Source of the DNA: Rhizobium sp. ASV20
Lineage (GTDB): Bacteria > Pseudomonadota > Alphaproteobacteria > Rhizobiales > Rhizobiaceae
Assembly (NCBI RefSeq): GCF_016429015.1
Contig: NZ_JAELTU010000005.1
Coordinates: 1 to 64,000, forward strand
Direction: 5' to 3'
DNA length: 64,000 nucleotides
The position numbers and the translations under genes were made by a program. Every line of letters starts with the position of its first letter. The stretch's first letter is position 1. Under the pieces are notes generated by a model that saw only the letters and a program-made list of their open reading frames with translations, had not been told where the DNA came from and did no database searches. Positions 44,356 through 52,588 of the stretch are shown here, in pieces.

Positions 44356-45200
44356 GCACGCCGACCACGACCAACAAGGTCAGTGCGTCGTCGCTGGCGC
44401 AGATCACCGTGATCAGCCTCTTCCTGCTTTTCATGATCGTGCCGATCCTGGCAACGGCCCTGTTCTCGATTTCCGTGCGCTGGGATCGCTCGATCTGGCC
44501 GGAGGGCTTCACCCTCGATTGGTGGAGCAAAGTCACGGCAAAGTCGGCTTTCAGAACCTCGCTGTTCAATTCGGTCTATATCTCCGGTGCCAGCGTTGTG
44601 GCTTCCCTTGCCCTCGTGGTCCCCACCGCCTACTGGGTTCACGCGAAGCTGCCGCGCGCCAAGGCGCTGATGGAAATATTGACCATTATCCCATTCGGCT
44701 TCCCAGCGGCGGTCCTCGCCCTGGGCCTGATCAGGCTCTATGGCGCAGCACCCCTGTCGCTTGCCAGCTCGCCTGTTCTTCTCGTCTTCGCCTACGTCGT
44801 GATCACTCTGCCCTTCATGTACCGGCCGGTCATGAATGCCCTTGAGGCGATCGATACCCACACGCTTTCGGAAGCGGCAAGCAGCCTCGGCGCCGGCCAG
44901 ACCCGGACGTTTCTGTGCGTCATCCTGCCGAATATCCGCAGCGGCGTGGTCAACGGAAGCCTGCTGGTCTTTTCTGCGGCCTTTGTCGAGTTCGCGCTTG
45001 CCAGCCTGCTCATCGGCACGCGGTTCAAGACATTTCCGATCTATCTCGTCGAATTCACCCGCTTCGACGCCCGCCAGGCGAGCGCGCTGGCCCTCATCAG
45101 TTTCGCATGTGCCTGGCTCATCTCGCTCGGCATTCTCTCGACGTCCGGTCACCGTTCGGAACGTCCCCGTCTCACCACCTCCAACGCAAAGGACCAATAA
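44352..45200 (+). CDS. ABC transporter permease, Fe3+/polyamine (PotC-like) type
   Basis: 282 residues. Seen: MIVPILATALFSISVRWDRSIWPEGFTLDWW, a standard opening for these permeases, and the EAA loop SEAASSLGAGQTRTFLCVILPNIRSGV. Start ATG 44352 overlaps the previous stop by 4 bp. Followed directly by the binding-protein gene. Confidence 0.9.
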   Translation: MSTPTTTNKVSASSLAQITVISLFLLFMIVPILATALFSISVRWDRSIWPEGFTLDWWSKVTAKSAFRTSLFNSVYISGASVVASLALVVPTAYWVHAKLPRAKALMEILTIIPFGFPAAVLALGLIRLYGAAPLSLASSPVLLVFAYVVITLPFMYRPVMNALEAIDTHTLSEAASSLGAGQTRTFLCVILPNIRSGVVNGSLLVFSAAFVEFALASLLIGTRFKTFPIYLVEFTRFDARQASALALISFACAWLISLGILSTSGHRSERPRLTTSNAKDQ

Positions 45201-45201
45201 C

Positions 45202-46251
45202 GTGATTGCAAAAGCCGTAACATATGCCCTCAGCGTCGCTCTTCTGTGCAGCAGCACAAGCTTCGCTCTTGCCGAAAGCTCGCCGGCTGTCGTCGCCGGC
45301 GCCAAGCAGGAAGGCAAGCTCGTCTCCTATGGAATGTCCGATGATTGGGTCAACCTGGGCACCATCTTCTCCGAGATCGAAAAGAAGTATGGCGTCGAAC
45401 ATGTCGATACCGACATGACATCGGGCGAACAGATCACCCATCTACTGGCTGAAAAGAGCGCTCCGGTCATGGATATCGCCGATATCGGCTACGACTTCGT
45501 CGGCCGGCTGCTCGATGAAAAGCTGGCGGGCAGCTACAAGAACGCCAATTGGGATCACATCAAGCCGCAGTTCAAGGATCCGGACGGCCATTGGGCCGCA
45601 TCCTATTGGGGCGCGATCGCTTTTCTCGTCAACACCGATCAGGTCAAGACGGCACCGGCATCGTGGAACGATCTGCTGAAGCCGGAATACAAGGACATGG
45701 TTTGCAGCCGCGATCCACGCGTCTCCACCTATGCGACCGCATCGGTTCTCGCCGCAGCACTCGCCAATGGTGGCAGCGAAGCAAACGTTCAGCCCGGCCT
45801 CGACTGGTTCAAGCAGCTGCGTGACAGCGGCAACCTGCGCAAGGGCGTCGTCCTGAACGTCGCCTCGATCCAGAAGGGCGAATGCCCGATTTCGCTGGTT
45901 TACGATTTCGACGGCCAGGCCAAACGCGATGCAACCGGCCTGCCGCTGAAGGTCATCATCCCGACAGACGGAACGGTCGGCATGCTCTTCGCGCAATATA
46001 TGAGCGCCGTCGCCCCGCACCCGAATGCCGCCAAGGGCGCTCTCGACTTCCTGTTCTCCGATGAAGGCCAGATCCTGCTTGCCAAGGGCCATGCGCATCC
46101 GACCCGCGATGTCGAACTGCCCAAGGACGTCGCAGAGGCGATGCTGCCGAAGGAAAGCTACGCCAAGGTGCATTTCCCGACCGACGTGAAGAGCTTCTCG
46201 ACCGCCATCAAGGCTATCGTCGACGGCTGGAATGCGATCGAAACCAAGTAA
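45202..46251 (+). CDS. ABC transporter substrate-binding protein, Fe3+/polyamine type (SBP family 1)
   Basis: 349 residues from a GTG at 45202, one base after the permease TAA, behind AAAGGACC. Signal peptide: AVTYALSVALLCSSTSFALAES. Body: AGAKQEGKLVSYGMSDDWVNLGTIFSEIEKKYG and WDHIKPQFKDPDGHWAASYWGAIAFLVNTDQV, as in AfuA/PotD-like extracellular binding proteins. No ATP-binding subunit gene lies in the operon (42713-46251) or beside it, so an ATPase must be borrowed. Confidence 0.9.
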   Translation: MIAKAVTYALSVALLCSSTSFALAESSPAVVAGAKQEGKLVSYGMSDDWVNLGTIFSEIEKKYGVEHVDTDMTSGEQITHLLAEKSAPVMDIADIGYDFVGRLLDEKLAGSYKNANWDHIKPQFKDPDGHWAASYWGAIAFLVNTDQVKTAPASWNDLLKPEYKDMVCSRDPRVSTYATASVLAAALANGGSEANVQPGLDWFKQLRDSGNLRKGVVLNVASIQKGECPISLVYDFDGQAKRDATGLPLKVIIPTDGTVGMLFAQYMSAVAPHPNAAKGALDFLFSDEGQILLAKGHAHPTRDVELPKDVAEAMLPKESYAKVHFPTDVKSFSTAIKAIVDGWNAIETK

Positions 46252-46259
46252 GACTACAA

Positions 46260-46289
46260 GGAGGCGAGGAGGCCTGCCTCCTCGCCTCC
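46260..46289 (+). terminator. Strong stem-loop after the binding-protein gene
   Basis: GAGGCGAGGAGGC (46261-46273) pairs with GCCTCCTCGCCTC (46276-46288) across two bases (the loop opens further in practice). It starts 9 bp after the stop. There is no T-run; termination or 3'-end protection. Confidence 0.65.
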
Positions 46290-46498
46290 GGTACTATACA
46301 GAGCGCAATGCGAGCCCGGACCGCTCGCGAACTTCAATGCAACCTCAGTGGGATATCCGATCTCGCCGGGATCCCATCTGAGTACCCTCAGAAAAAACGC
46401 GCAGGTTGCTGAAAACGGAACTTTTTTGTTCGCGGATACCTTGCCTTCGGGATGATCGAGGATAAATCCCCGCATATTGAAGCAATCAGGAGTTTTAT

Positions 46499-46879
46499 AT
46501 GCGAAAGATCATTCTGACCGGCATTGCAACCCTTGGATTTGCCGCGCCCGTATTTGCGCAGGCGACAAGCGATCAAATGGAAATGGCCTACAATTCGGCG
46601 CGCAACCAGTTGGGCATCCTGAAATATTGCCAGACCAATGGTCACATAGACGGCTCAGCGATTGCCATCCAGGAAAAGATGATCGCCCTCATCCCCGCAC
46701 CTTCGGACAAAGCGAAGGGCGATGCCGCCGAAGGGGAAGGCGCAAAGGGTAAGATCTCCGCCATGGGCATCAGCCAGGATCTGGCGGCCTCGGCAAAGGC
46801 GCAGAACGTGACCGAAAAGCAGTTTTGCGAAACCATCGCAAACGCCGTGAACCAGGCCGGCGCACAGCTTCCGAAGTAA
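46499..46879 (+). CDS. Small secreted protein of unknown function
   Basis: 126 residues. A clear Sec signal (MRKIILTGIATLGFAAPVFA-QA). The mature domain is helical, with two cysteines (C44, C110) that could form a disulfide and a central KGDAAEGEGAKGK linker. Homologs in rhizobia are, from memory, sometimes labelled 'pore-forming ESAT-6 family'; nothing here proves that. RBS TCAGGAGTTTTAT. It stands alone between the SBP operon and the chemoreceptor. Confidence 0.75.
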   Translation: MRKIILTGIATLGFAAPVFAQATSDQMEMAYNSARNQLGILKYCQTNGHIDGSAIAIQEKMIALIPAPSDKAKGDAAEGEGAKGKISAMGISQDLAASAKAQNVTEKQFCETIANAVNQAGAQLPK

Positions 46880-47397
46880 CGGACAAAGCCGTGGCCGCTC
46901 TGGCCGCCACGGCTTCGCCGACATGGCAGCACAATGTGCCCTGTCAGACTGGCGGTCGGCTTTGCTATCCAGCCTCAGACCGACAACACAACTGCCCCTT
47001 ACATTCCCGAGGCAACACGATTGTTGATCCCGTCCAACTCAACAAATCGTGCATCACTCGCCGCAGCGCCTCTCCAATACCGTCCATCGGCATGCTGAGC
47101 TTGAAGAGCTGGCTCAAGTCTTTCCGGATGAAGCATGGATCTCGCGTCACTGACGTTCGGACATCGGAGTTGACCAAAGCGGTATCATTGATCATCGATG
47201 AAAATAGATCGCCGTTGTGAGAGTGCGGCCAATGCCATTTGCCGCCATTGCAATGTCTCGCGATGGATTGTGACACGATCAAAATGTTATCGCTATATCA
47301 TATACACCAACTGTTACTTTCGATAACGTACAATTAAGGATATTCTTCTATCGATGCTCTCCTCCCCAATAGGTAGTAGAGCAGAAAGTGGTTCGGA
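46880..47397. other. Intergenic region before the chemoreceptor
   Basis: 518 bp. A GC hairpin (AAGCCGTGGC/GCCACGGCTT) follows the secreted-protein gene. An inverted repeat GTTATCG (47286-47292) / CGATAAC (47321-47327) sits in the AT-rich promoter region 70 bp before the chemoreceptor. A 105-codon minus-strand frame (46965-47282) has no recognisable domain or RBS and is not called. Confidence 0.4.
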
Positions 47398-49569
47398 ATG
47401 TCCAAGTTCTCGTTGCAACAACTCCTTTACCTCATCGCAGCCGCGCCGCTTCTCGCCTTCCTTTGGCTAGGCACGCAGGTCGTGTCTCAGGCCTACGACA
47501 AATACTCCGTCATCGAGCGCCAGATGGTGGTGCAGCATCTGGCGGAAGCCGGCCGCAAGATTGCGCAGGCGCTGCCGGCCGAGGACTTCTCGACGTCGGA
47601 AGCGCGGGCTCGCCAGCGGGCCGTGACGGATGAAGCGCTTGCCAACCTGCTGACGGCTTTCGAGGCCTGGAGATCCGCGGGTAACACCGACAAGACGATC
47701 GAAAACGACATCGGAATCATCCGCTCGAAATTGGCGGGACTTCCGGAGTACCGGCGTCATGTGGACGCAAACGGTGAAGTGGACAGCAGCGAAGCGCTGA
47801 CCGTGTTGCAGCCAGCCTCCGCCGCCGGGCTCGACCTCGTGCGCCGTTCCGCCGCGACCATCGACGACCTTGAGCTTGCCCGGCTGATCGACGGCTATCA
47901 CGCCCTGCTGCAGGTGGGCGATGCCGGTCAGATAGAGATCAACTTTGGCAAGCAGTTTCTCGGCGGAACGCCGCTGACACAGGATGACCTTACCTTCCTG
48001 CTGCATGCGCGCAACCTGCGCGACATTTACGGACAGAAGATCGAAGAACTGCTTCCGCCGGCACAAGTGGAAAAGCTCGCCACTTTCCATGCCGGTCCGC
48101 AAGGTCTCTTCCTGGAAAAGACGATGCAGGCCATGTATAAGAACGCGCCCGTGGCCGCGGAGGCCAAGGCCGTTGCTGAATGGCTTGCGGCCACGAATGC
48201 GCAGACAGACCTCGTCAACACTGTCGTCGATGAAACCTCCGCTCTCCTCGAACGCCTGACCGGCGAACGGATCGCCCATCTCAAATGGCAGCTGGAATCC
48301 GTATTGATGCTTTCAATCGGCATATTCCTCGCAGCAATGGCACTTTGCCTGTCAACCGTTCGTATCGTCTCGAAGATGGTACGCTCCATCTGCCGTCGGA
48401 TGATGGGTCTTGCGCAGGGCGAAACGGCCGAGCCCGTTCCCTTCGTGCAGCGCCGCGATCTCGTCGGCGAGATGGCTCGTTGCGTCGATGTCTTCCGCGA
48501 CGCTGCCAAGCGCAATGCTGAACTGGAAACGGCAGCAGAGGAAACCCGCCGCAACGCCGATCTGGAGCGCCAGCGCATTGAGCGCGAGGCTGCCGAACAA
48601 GCAGAGAGCCGCCTGCAGGCAGCGACGGGTTCGCTCGCTGCCGGCCTCAACCGTCTCGCCTCCGGCGATCTCTTATGCGAGATCTCCGATAGGTTCGCTC
48701 CGCAATTCGAACCGCTGCGCCACGACTTCAACGGCTCCGTCCGTCAGCTGCGGACAGCACTGTCGACCGTGGGGCAGGCCGTGAAGGTCGTACATGGCGG
48801 CAGCAGCGAGATTTCTGCAGCCTCCGACAATCTTGCCAAGCGCACCGAGGCGCAGGCCGCCTCGCTGGAGGAGACGGCGGCAGCATTGGAGGAAATCAGC
48901 GCCAATGTCCGCGCCACGTCGCAGCGCACCGGCGAGGTTCGCGATCTCGTCAGCGAGACCCGCGGGAACGCGCGCAAATTCAGCACAGTTGCAGAAGACG
49001 CGATCCGCGCAATGCAGGGCATCGAAACGTCCTCGCAGCAGATCGGCCAGATTATCGCCGTTATCGACGAGATCTCTTTCCAGACCAATCTGCTTGCCCT
49101 CAATGCCGGCGTGGAGGCCGCGAGGGCGGGCGATGCGGGCAGAGGTTTCGCGGTCGTTGCCCACGAGGTTCGCGAACTGGCGCAACGCGCCGCAACCGCC
49201 GCCAAGGAGATCAAGACCCTGATCAACGCCTCGCGCGAGCGGGTGGTGGACGGCGTAAAGCTCGTCGGCGCGACCGGTGAAGGCCTGGGCGCAATCTCCG
49301 AACTCGTGCAGTCGATCCATGACCATATGGACGCCATCGCGATGGCGGCAAAGGAACAGTCCAGCGGGCTGCAGCAGGTCAACACCGCAGTCAACATCAT
49401 GGACCAGGCCACACAAAGCAACGCGGCGATGGTCGAGGAGATGACGGCTTCTGCCACCTGTCTCGTTCAGGAGGCTCAAGGTCTGTCGTCGATGCTGGAG
49501 AAGTTCGTTACGGCTGCCGATACCGGGCAGCAGCGCGGCATCACATCAAGAACCGCGCGCGCGGCGTAA
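47398..49569 (+). CDS. Methyl-accepting chemotaxis protein with nitrate/nitrite-sensing-like (NIT) periplasmic domain
   Basis: 723 residues. TM1 is at about 7-28. A long helical periplasmic domain (about 30-295) resembles NIT-type sensors (QVVSQAYDKYSVIERQMVVQHLAEAG, FLLHARNLRDIYGQKIEEL). TM2 is at about 302-322, followed by HAMP-like linkers. The signalling domain carries the conserved tip DEISFQTNLLALNAGVEAARAG. No C-terminal CheR-binding pentapeptide is seen. It would sense a small ligand in the periplasm and signal to CheA. Monocistronic. Confidence 0.9.
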   Translation: MSKFSLQQLLYLIAAAPLLAFLWLGTQVVSQAYDKYSVIERQMVVQHLAEAGRKIAQALPAEDFSTSEARARQRAVTDEALANLLTAFEAWRSAGNTDKTIENDIGIIRSKLAGLPEYRRHVDANGEVDSSEALTVLQPASAAGLDLVRRSAATIDDLELARLIDGYHALLQVGDAGQIEINFGKQFLGGTPLTQDDLTFLLHARNLRDIYGQKIEELLPPAQVEKLATFHAGPQGLFLEKTMQAMYKNAPVAAEAKAVAEWLAATNAQTDLVNTVVDETSALLERLTGERIAHLKWQLESVLMLSIGIFLAAMALCLSTVRIVSKMVRSICRRMMGLAQGETAEPVPFVQRRDLVGEMARCVDVFRDAAKRNAELETAAEETRRNADLERQRIEREAAEQAESRLQAATGSLAAGLNRLASGDLLCEISDRFAPQFEPLRHDFNGSVRQLRTALSTVGQAVKVVHGGSSEISAASDNLAKRTEAQAASLEETAAALEEISANVRATSQRTGEVRDLVSETRGNARKFSTVAEDAIRAMQGIETSSQQIGQIIAVIDEISFQTNLLALNAGVEAARAGDAGRGFAVVAHEVRELAQRAATAAKEIKTLINASRERVVDGVKLVGATGEGLGAISELVQSIHDHMDAIAMAAKEQSSGLQQVNTAVNIMDQATQSNAAMVEEMTASATCLVQEAQGLSSMLEKFVTAADTGQQRGITSRTARAA

Positions 49570-49580
49570 CCAAACATTCC

Positions 49581-49608
49581 GACAGCCCCATCTCCTTATG
49601 GGGCTGTC
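49581..49608 (+). terminator. Stem-loop terminator after the chemoreceptor
   Basis: GACAGCCCCAT (49581-49591), CTCCTT loop, ATGGGGCTGTC (49598-49608), 12 bp past the stop and before the convergent livH-type gene. A strong stem with a poor T-tract. Confidence 0.7.
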
Positions 49609-49667
49609 CTCCGGTCCTGCGTTCTAGAGCCTATTCACGAGCGAAGCGCGCAAGCCATTCACGTTGA

Positions 49668-50555
49668 TCAGAGCTTCACAATCGTCTTGCGGGCAAGCAG
49701 CCCCTGCGGGGCGAACAGCAGCACCGCAATGACCAGCAGGATGGTGAAGGCATCGCGGTAACTCAGCAGACTATCGGGTAGATAGGCCTGGAGAAACACC
49801 TCGATGAAGCCGAGCAGGAAGCCGCCTGCGACAGCACCCGAAAGGCTGCCGAGACCGCCGATGATCGCGGCGATGAAGGCCTTGAGCACCGGCAGGAAGC
49901 CCATCAGCGGATCGACGCTGCCACGCTGCGCCACCCAGAGAATCCCGGCAACGCCGGCCAGAAGACCCGAAATCGCAAAGGCAGTGGCGACGACGGCATT
50001 GGCACGAATGCCCATGAGCCGCACGATGGCGAAATCCTCCGAGGCCGCGCGCATGGCTCGGCCAAGCACGGTGGTCCGCAGAAAGAGGTTCAACCCCGCC
50101 AGCATGATGAAGGTCACCAGGATCGAGATTCCCTGGATGATACCGATATGCAGTCCGGCAATCTCGATCGTGCCGGAAAGGCTCATCGGCATCGGGACGG
50201 GCTTCGGTCGGGCCGAAACGAAATTCTGGAAAAGGACGCGCAGGATGGCACTGACCGCAAAGCTGGTCAGAAGCAGCGTGGTGCCGCTTGCGCCGCGAAC
50301 CGGCCGGAAGGCCGCACGCTCCATCAGGAGCACAAGCACGATCGCGACCGCCAGCGCCACGATAATTGCCACGCCGAAAGGCAGGCCGACGATCAATGCA
50401 AAGCAGAGACCATAGCCGGCCGCCGTCATCAACTCGCCATGGGCAAAATTGATCAGACCCATGATCGAAAAGACGACGGCAAGCCCAAGTGCCAGAAGCG
50501 CATAGGTGCCGCCGAGGCTGAGCGCATTGACCAGCTGCTGCAGAAAGATGTCCAT
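49668..50555 (-). CDS. livH: Branched-chain amino acid-type ABC permease (LivH)
   Basis: 295 residues, about eight hydrophobic segments. LivH hallmarks: LVNALSLGGTYALLALGLAVVFSIMGLINFAHGEL at the start, ALGRAMRAASEDFAIVRLMGI-type cytoplasmic loop, and GGLGSLSGAVAGGFLLGFIEVF near the end. RBS AAAGGGAC. Last gene of the minus-strand Liv operon. The family also carries urea, amides and other small amines. Confidence 0.93.
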   Translation of the reverse strand: MDIFLQQLVNALSLGGTYALLALGLAVVFSIMGLINFAHGELMTAAGYGLCFALIVGLPFGVAIIVALAVAIVLVLLMERAAFRPVRGASGTTLLLTSFAVSAILRVLFQNFVSARPKPVPMPMSLSGTIEIAGLHIGIIQGISILVTFIMLAGLNLFLRTTVLGRAMRAASEDFAIVRLMGIRANAVVATAFAISGLLAGVAGILWVAQRGSVDPLMGFLPVLKAFIAAIIGGLGSLSGAVAGGFLLGFIEVFLQAYLPDSLLSYRDAFTILLVIAVLLFAPQGLLARKTIVKL

Positions 50556-50576
50556 GAGATGAAGTCCCTTTGCCGA

Positions 50577-51314
50577 TCAGGCCCCCAGATAGGCGCCCTG
50601 GATTTCGGTGGAATTGCGAAGATCAGCCGCGGAGCCCGAGAGTACGATCCTGCCATTGGCCATCACGTAACCGGCATCGGCGATCTCGAGCGAGAGAGAG
50701 ACGTTCTGCTCCACGAGCAGGATCGTCAGCCCACGTTCGCGCAGGCCCGAGATGAGTTCGAAGATCTGGTCGACAATCTGCGGGGCAAGACCAAGCGACG
50801 GCTCGTCGAGCAGCAACAGATCGGGCGACGACATCATCGAGCGGGCAATGGCCAGCATCTGCTGCTCACCGCCGGACAGCGAGCCTGCCTTCTGATGCAG
50901 ACGCTCCTTCAGGATCGGAAAGCGCGCCAGCATGTCTTCGCGCACGGCATCGATGGCCCCTCGCCCCTTGTGCATGGCGCCACCGAGAAGAAGATGTTCA
51001 TCGACGCTTAGGCTTGGGAAGATGCGGCGCCCTTCCGGCGTCAGCGTCATGCCCATGCGCACGATCGTCTCAGGCGGAAGGGCGGAAATATCTTTGCCGG
51101 CGAACGTCACCTTGCCGGCTTTCTTCGCGGCAAGGCCGACGAGTGCGTTCAGCGTCGAGCTTTTGCCCGCGCCATTTGCACCCAGCAGCGTCACGATCTG
51201 CCCTTTGCGGACCTGGAGATCGACGCTCTTCAGAGCTTCGACCGGACCATAGGCAACCTTTAGCCCGCTAACCTCAAGCAAGGGTTCCTGGTCGGAAATT
51301 CTACTCATCATCAT
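50577..51314 (-). CDS. livF: Branched-chain-type ABC transporter ATP-binding protein (LivF)
   Basis: 245 residues: GANGAGKSSTLNALVG (Walker A, about 44), PEGRRIFPSLSVDEHLLLG (LivF-specific), LSGGEQQMLAIARSMM, LLLLDEPSLGLAPQIV (Walker B). The start has three consecutive ATGs (51314, 51311, 51308); AGGGA favours the first. Together with the ATPase domain of the 52589 gene it forms the heterodimeric motor. Confidence 0.93.
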   Translation of the reverse strand: MMMSRISDQEPLLEVSGLKVAYGPVEALKSVDLQVRKGQIVTLLGANGAGKSSTLNALVGLAAKKAGKVTFAGKDISALPPETIVRMGMTLTPEGRRIFPSLSVDEHLLLGGAMHKGRGAIDAVREDMLARFPILKERLHQKAGSLSGGEQQMLAIARSMMSSPDLLLLDEPSLGLAPQIVDQIFELISGLRERGLTILLVEQNVSLSLEIADAGYVMANGRIVLSGSAADLRNSTEIQGAYLGA

Positions 51315-51370
51315 CGGGCAAATCCCTGCCGCAGCCGCTGCGCCTGAGCCATTGAACGAATATATTCCGG

Positions 51371-51407
51371 CACCATGCTCCCCGACCGATTGGCGGGGAG
51401 CATGGTG
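51371..51407 (-). other. Long stem-loop between the livK-type and livF genes
   Basis: CACCATGCTCCCCG (51371-51384) / CGGGGAGCATGGTG (51394-51407), a perfect 14-bp stem with a 9-nt loop starting 6 bp after the binding-protein stop. No T-run. Probable mRNA-processing or stabilising hairpin giving high binding-protein expression. Confidence 0.7.
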
Positions 51408-51413
51408 TTCGGA

Positions 51414-52568
51414 TCACGGCGAAGGGACATCCGCGGCGTTCGGAACACCCTGGCTGACCAGCGACCGCTTGCCGCCATCGATGCGGACCAGCGAGACCGA
51501 ACGCAACGGCATCCCCTTGGTGCCGGCATAGGTGATGGCGCCGGTGACACCCTGCACGCCTTCAAGAGAGGCGACTGCATCGCGGATTGCCGTCGGCTCG
51601 ACGCTGCCAGCCTTGGTGACAGCTGCCTCGATAACCTTGCCGAGGTCATAGCCATTGGCGATATAGACCGTATCCGGGTCCTGTCCGAACTTCGCCTTGT
51701 ACTTCGCGTTGAAGGCTGCAAGCGGGCTGCCGTCGACGGCAAAACCGGCGGTGGTGAAGACGACGCCATCGACAAGTGCACCAAGGCCGAATGTCGTTGG
51801 CGAGTCGATGCCATCGCTGCCGAGGATCGGCGTATTGACGCCGGCGCCACGCAGCTGGCGGATGAAGGCGGGGAAATCCGGCTCATAGGCAGCCGTCATG
51901 ATGACGTCGGGTGCCGGGTTCATAGCCTTGATCTTCGTCACTTCGGCGCTGAAGTCCTGCTGGCCCATGGCGAATGTGCCTTCGCCAACCAGCTCGCCAC
52001 CCTTTGCCTTGAAGCTTGTGGCGAAGTATTCCGGCAGTTTCAGCGTGTAGGCTGTGTCGGGCGACTTCAGAATATAGGCCTTCTTGAAGCCCTTGTCCTT
52101 GGCGTAGCCTGCGAGAACGGCAGCCTGAACATTATCGGCAGGATAGTTTCCGAACATGTAATCGCCGACCGCGAGCGGCATCGTCGGTGTCGTCGCGCAG
52201 AACGAGAAGGCCGGAATATGTGCCGCCTGGGTGATCTGGCCGGCTGCGATCGAAGGATCGGCATCGCAAGGCGTGATCAGGATGCTGATGCCCTGATCGA
52301 CAAGTTCCTGAGCGACGAGAGCAGTCTGGCCCGCATCCGAGCGGGTGTCCTTGGCGACGAGCTTGATCGGGAATTTGCCAGCGATACCGCCAGCCGCATT
52401 GATCTCGTCGACCGCCATCTGCAGGCCTTTGAGCGATGGCTGGTCGTAAGGAGCGAGAGTGCCGGTCTGGGCCGTGGCCAGGCCAACGACGAGATCGTCT
52501 GCCAGGGCCGGAAGGGCCATGGCGCCAAGCGCGCTTGACAGGAAAAGAACCTTCAATGTCGACTTCAT
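51414..52568 (-). CDS. Branched-chain-type ABC substrate-binding protein (LivK-like)
   Basis: 384 residues. Signal peptide VLFLSSALGAMALPALA-DD. The type I periplasmic-binding fold shows VVGLATAQTGTLAPYDQPSLKGLQMAVDEINAAGGIAG, KDTRSDAGQTALVAQELVDQG, and PDVIMTAAYEPDFPAFIRQLRG. ATG 52568 with AGAGGAGAATAAT. 20 bp downstream of the permease-ATPase fusion. Its ligand is unknown; the downstream-regulated enzymes suggest an amine or glutamyl compound. Confidence 0.92.
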   Translation of the reverse strand: MKSTLKVLFLSSALGAMALPALADDLVVGLATAQTGTLAPYDQPSLKGLQMAVDEINAAGGIAGKFPIKLVAKDTRSDAGQTALVAQELVDQGISILITPCDADPSIAAGQITQAAHIPAFSFCATTPTMPLAVGDYMFGNYPADNVQAAVLAGYAKDKGFKKAYILKSPDTAYTLKLPEYFATSFKAKGGELVGEGTFAMGQQDFSAEVTKIKAMNPAPDVIMTAAYEPDFPAFIRQLRGAGVNTPILGSDGIDSPTTFGLGALVDGVVFTTAGFAVDGSPLAAFNAKYKAKFGQDPDTVYIANGYDLGKVIEAAVTKAGSVEPTAIRDAVASLEGVQGVTGAITYAGTKGMPLRSVSLVRIDGGKRSLVSQGVPNAADVPSP

Positions 52569-52588
52569 TATTATTCTCCTCTGGATTG

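Noticed and set aside
46965..47282. 105-codon minus-strand frame in an intergenic region
   Set aside because: No RBS, no recognisable domain, no conserved-looking motif. Retained only as unexplained DNA.
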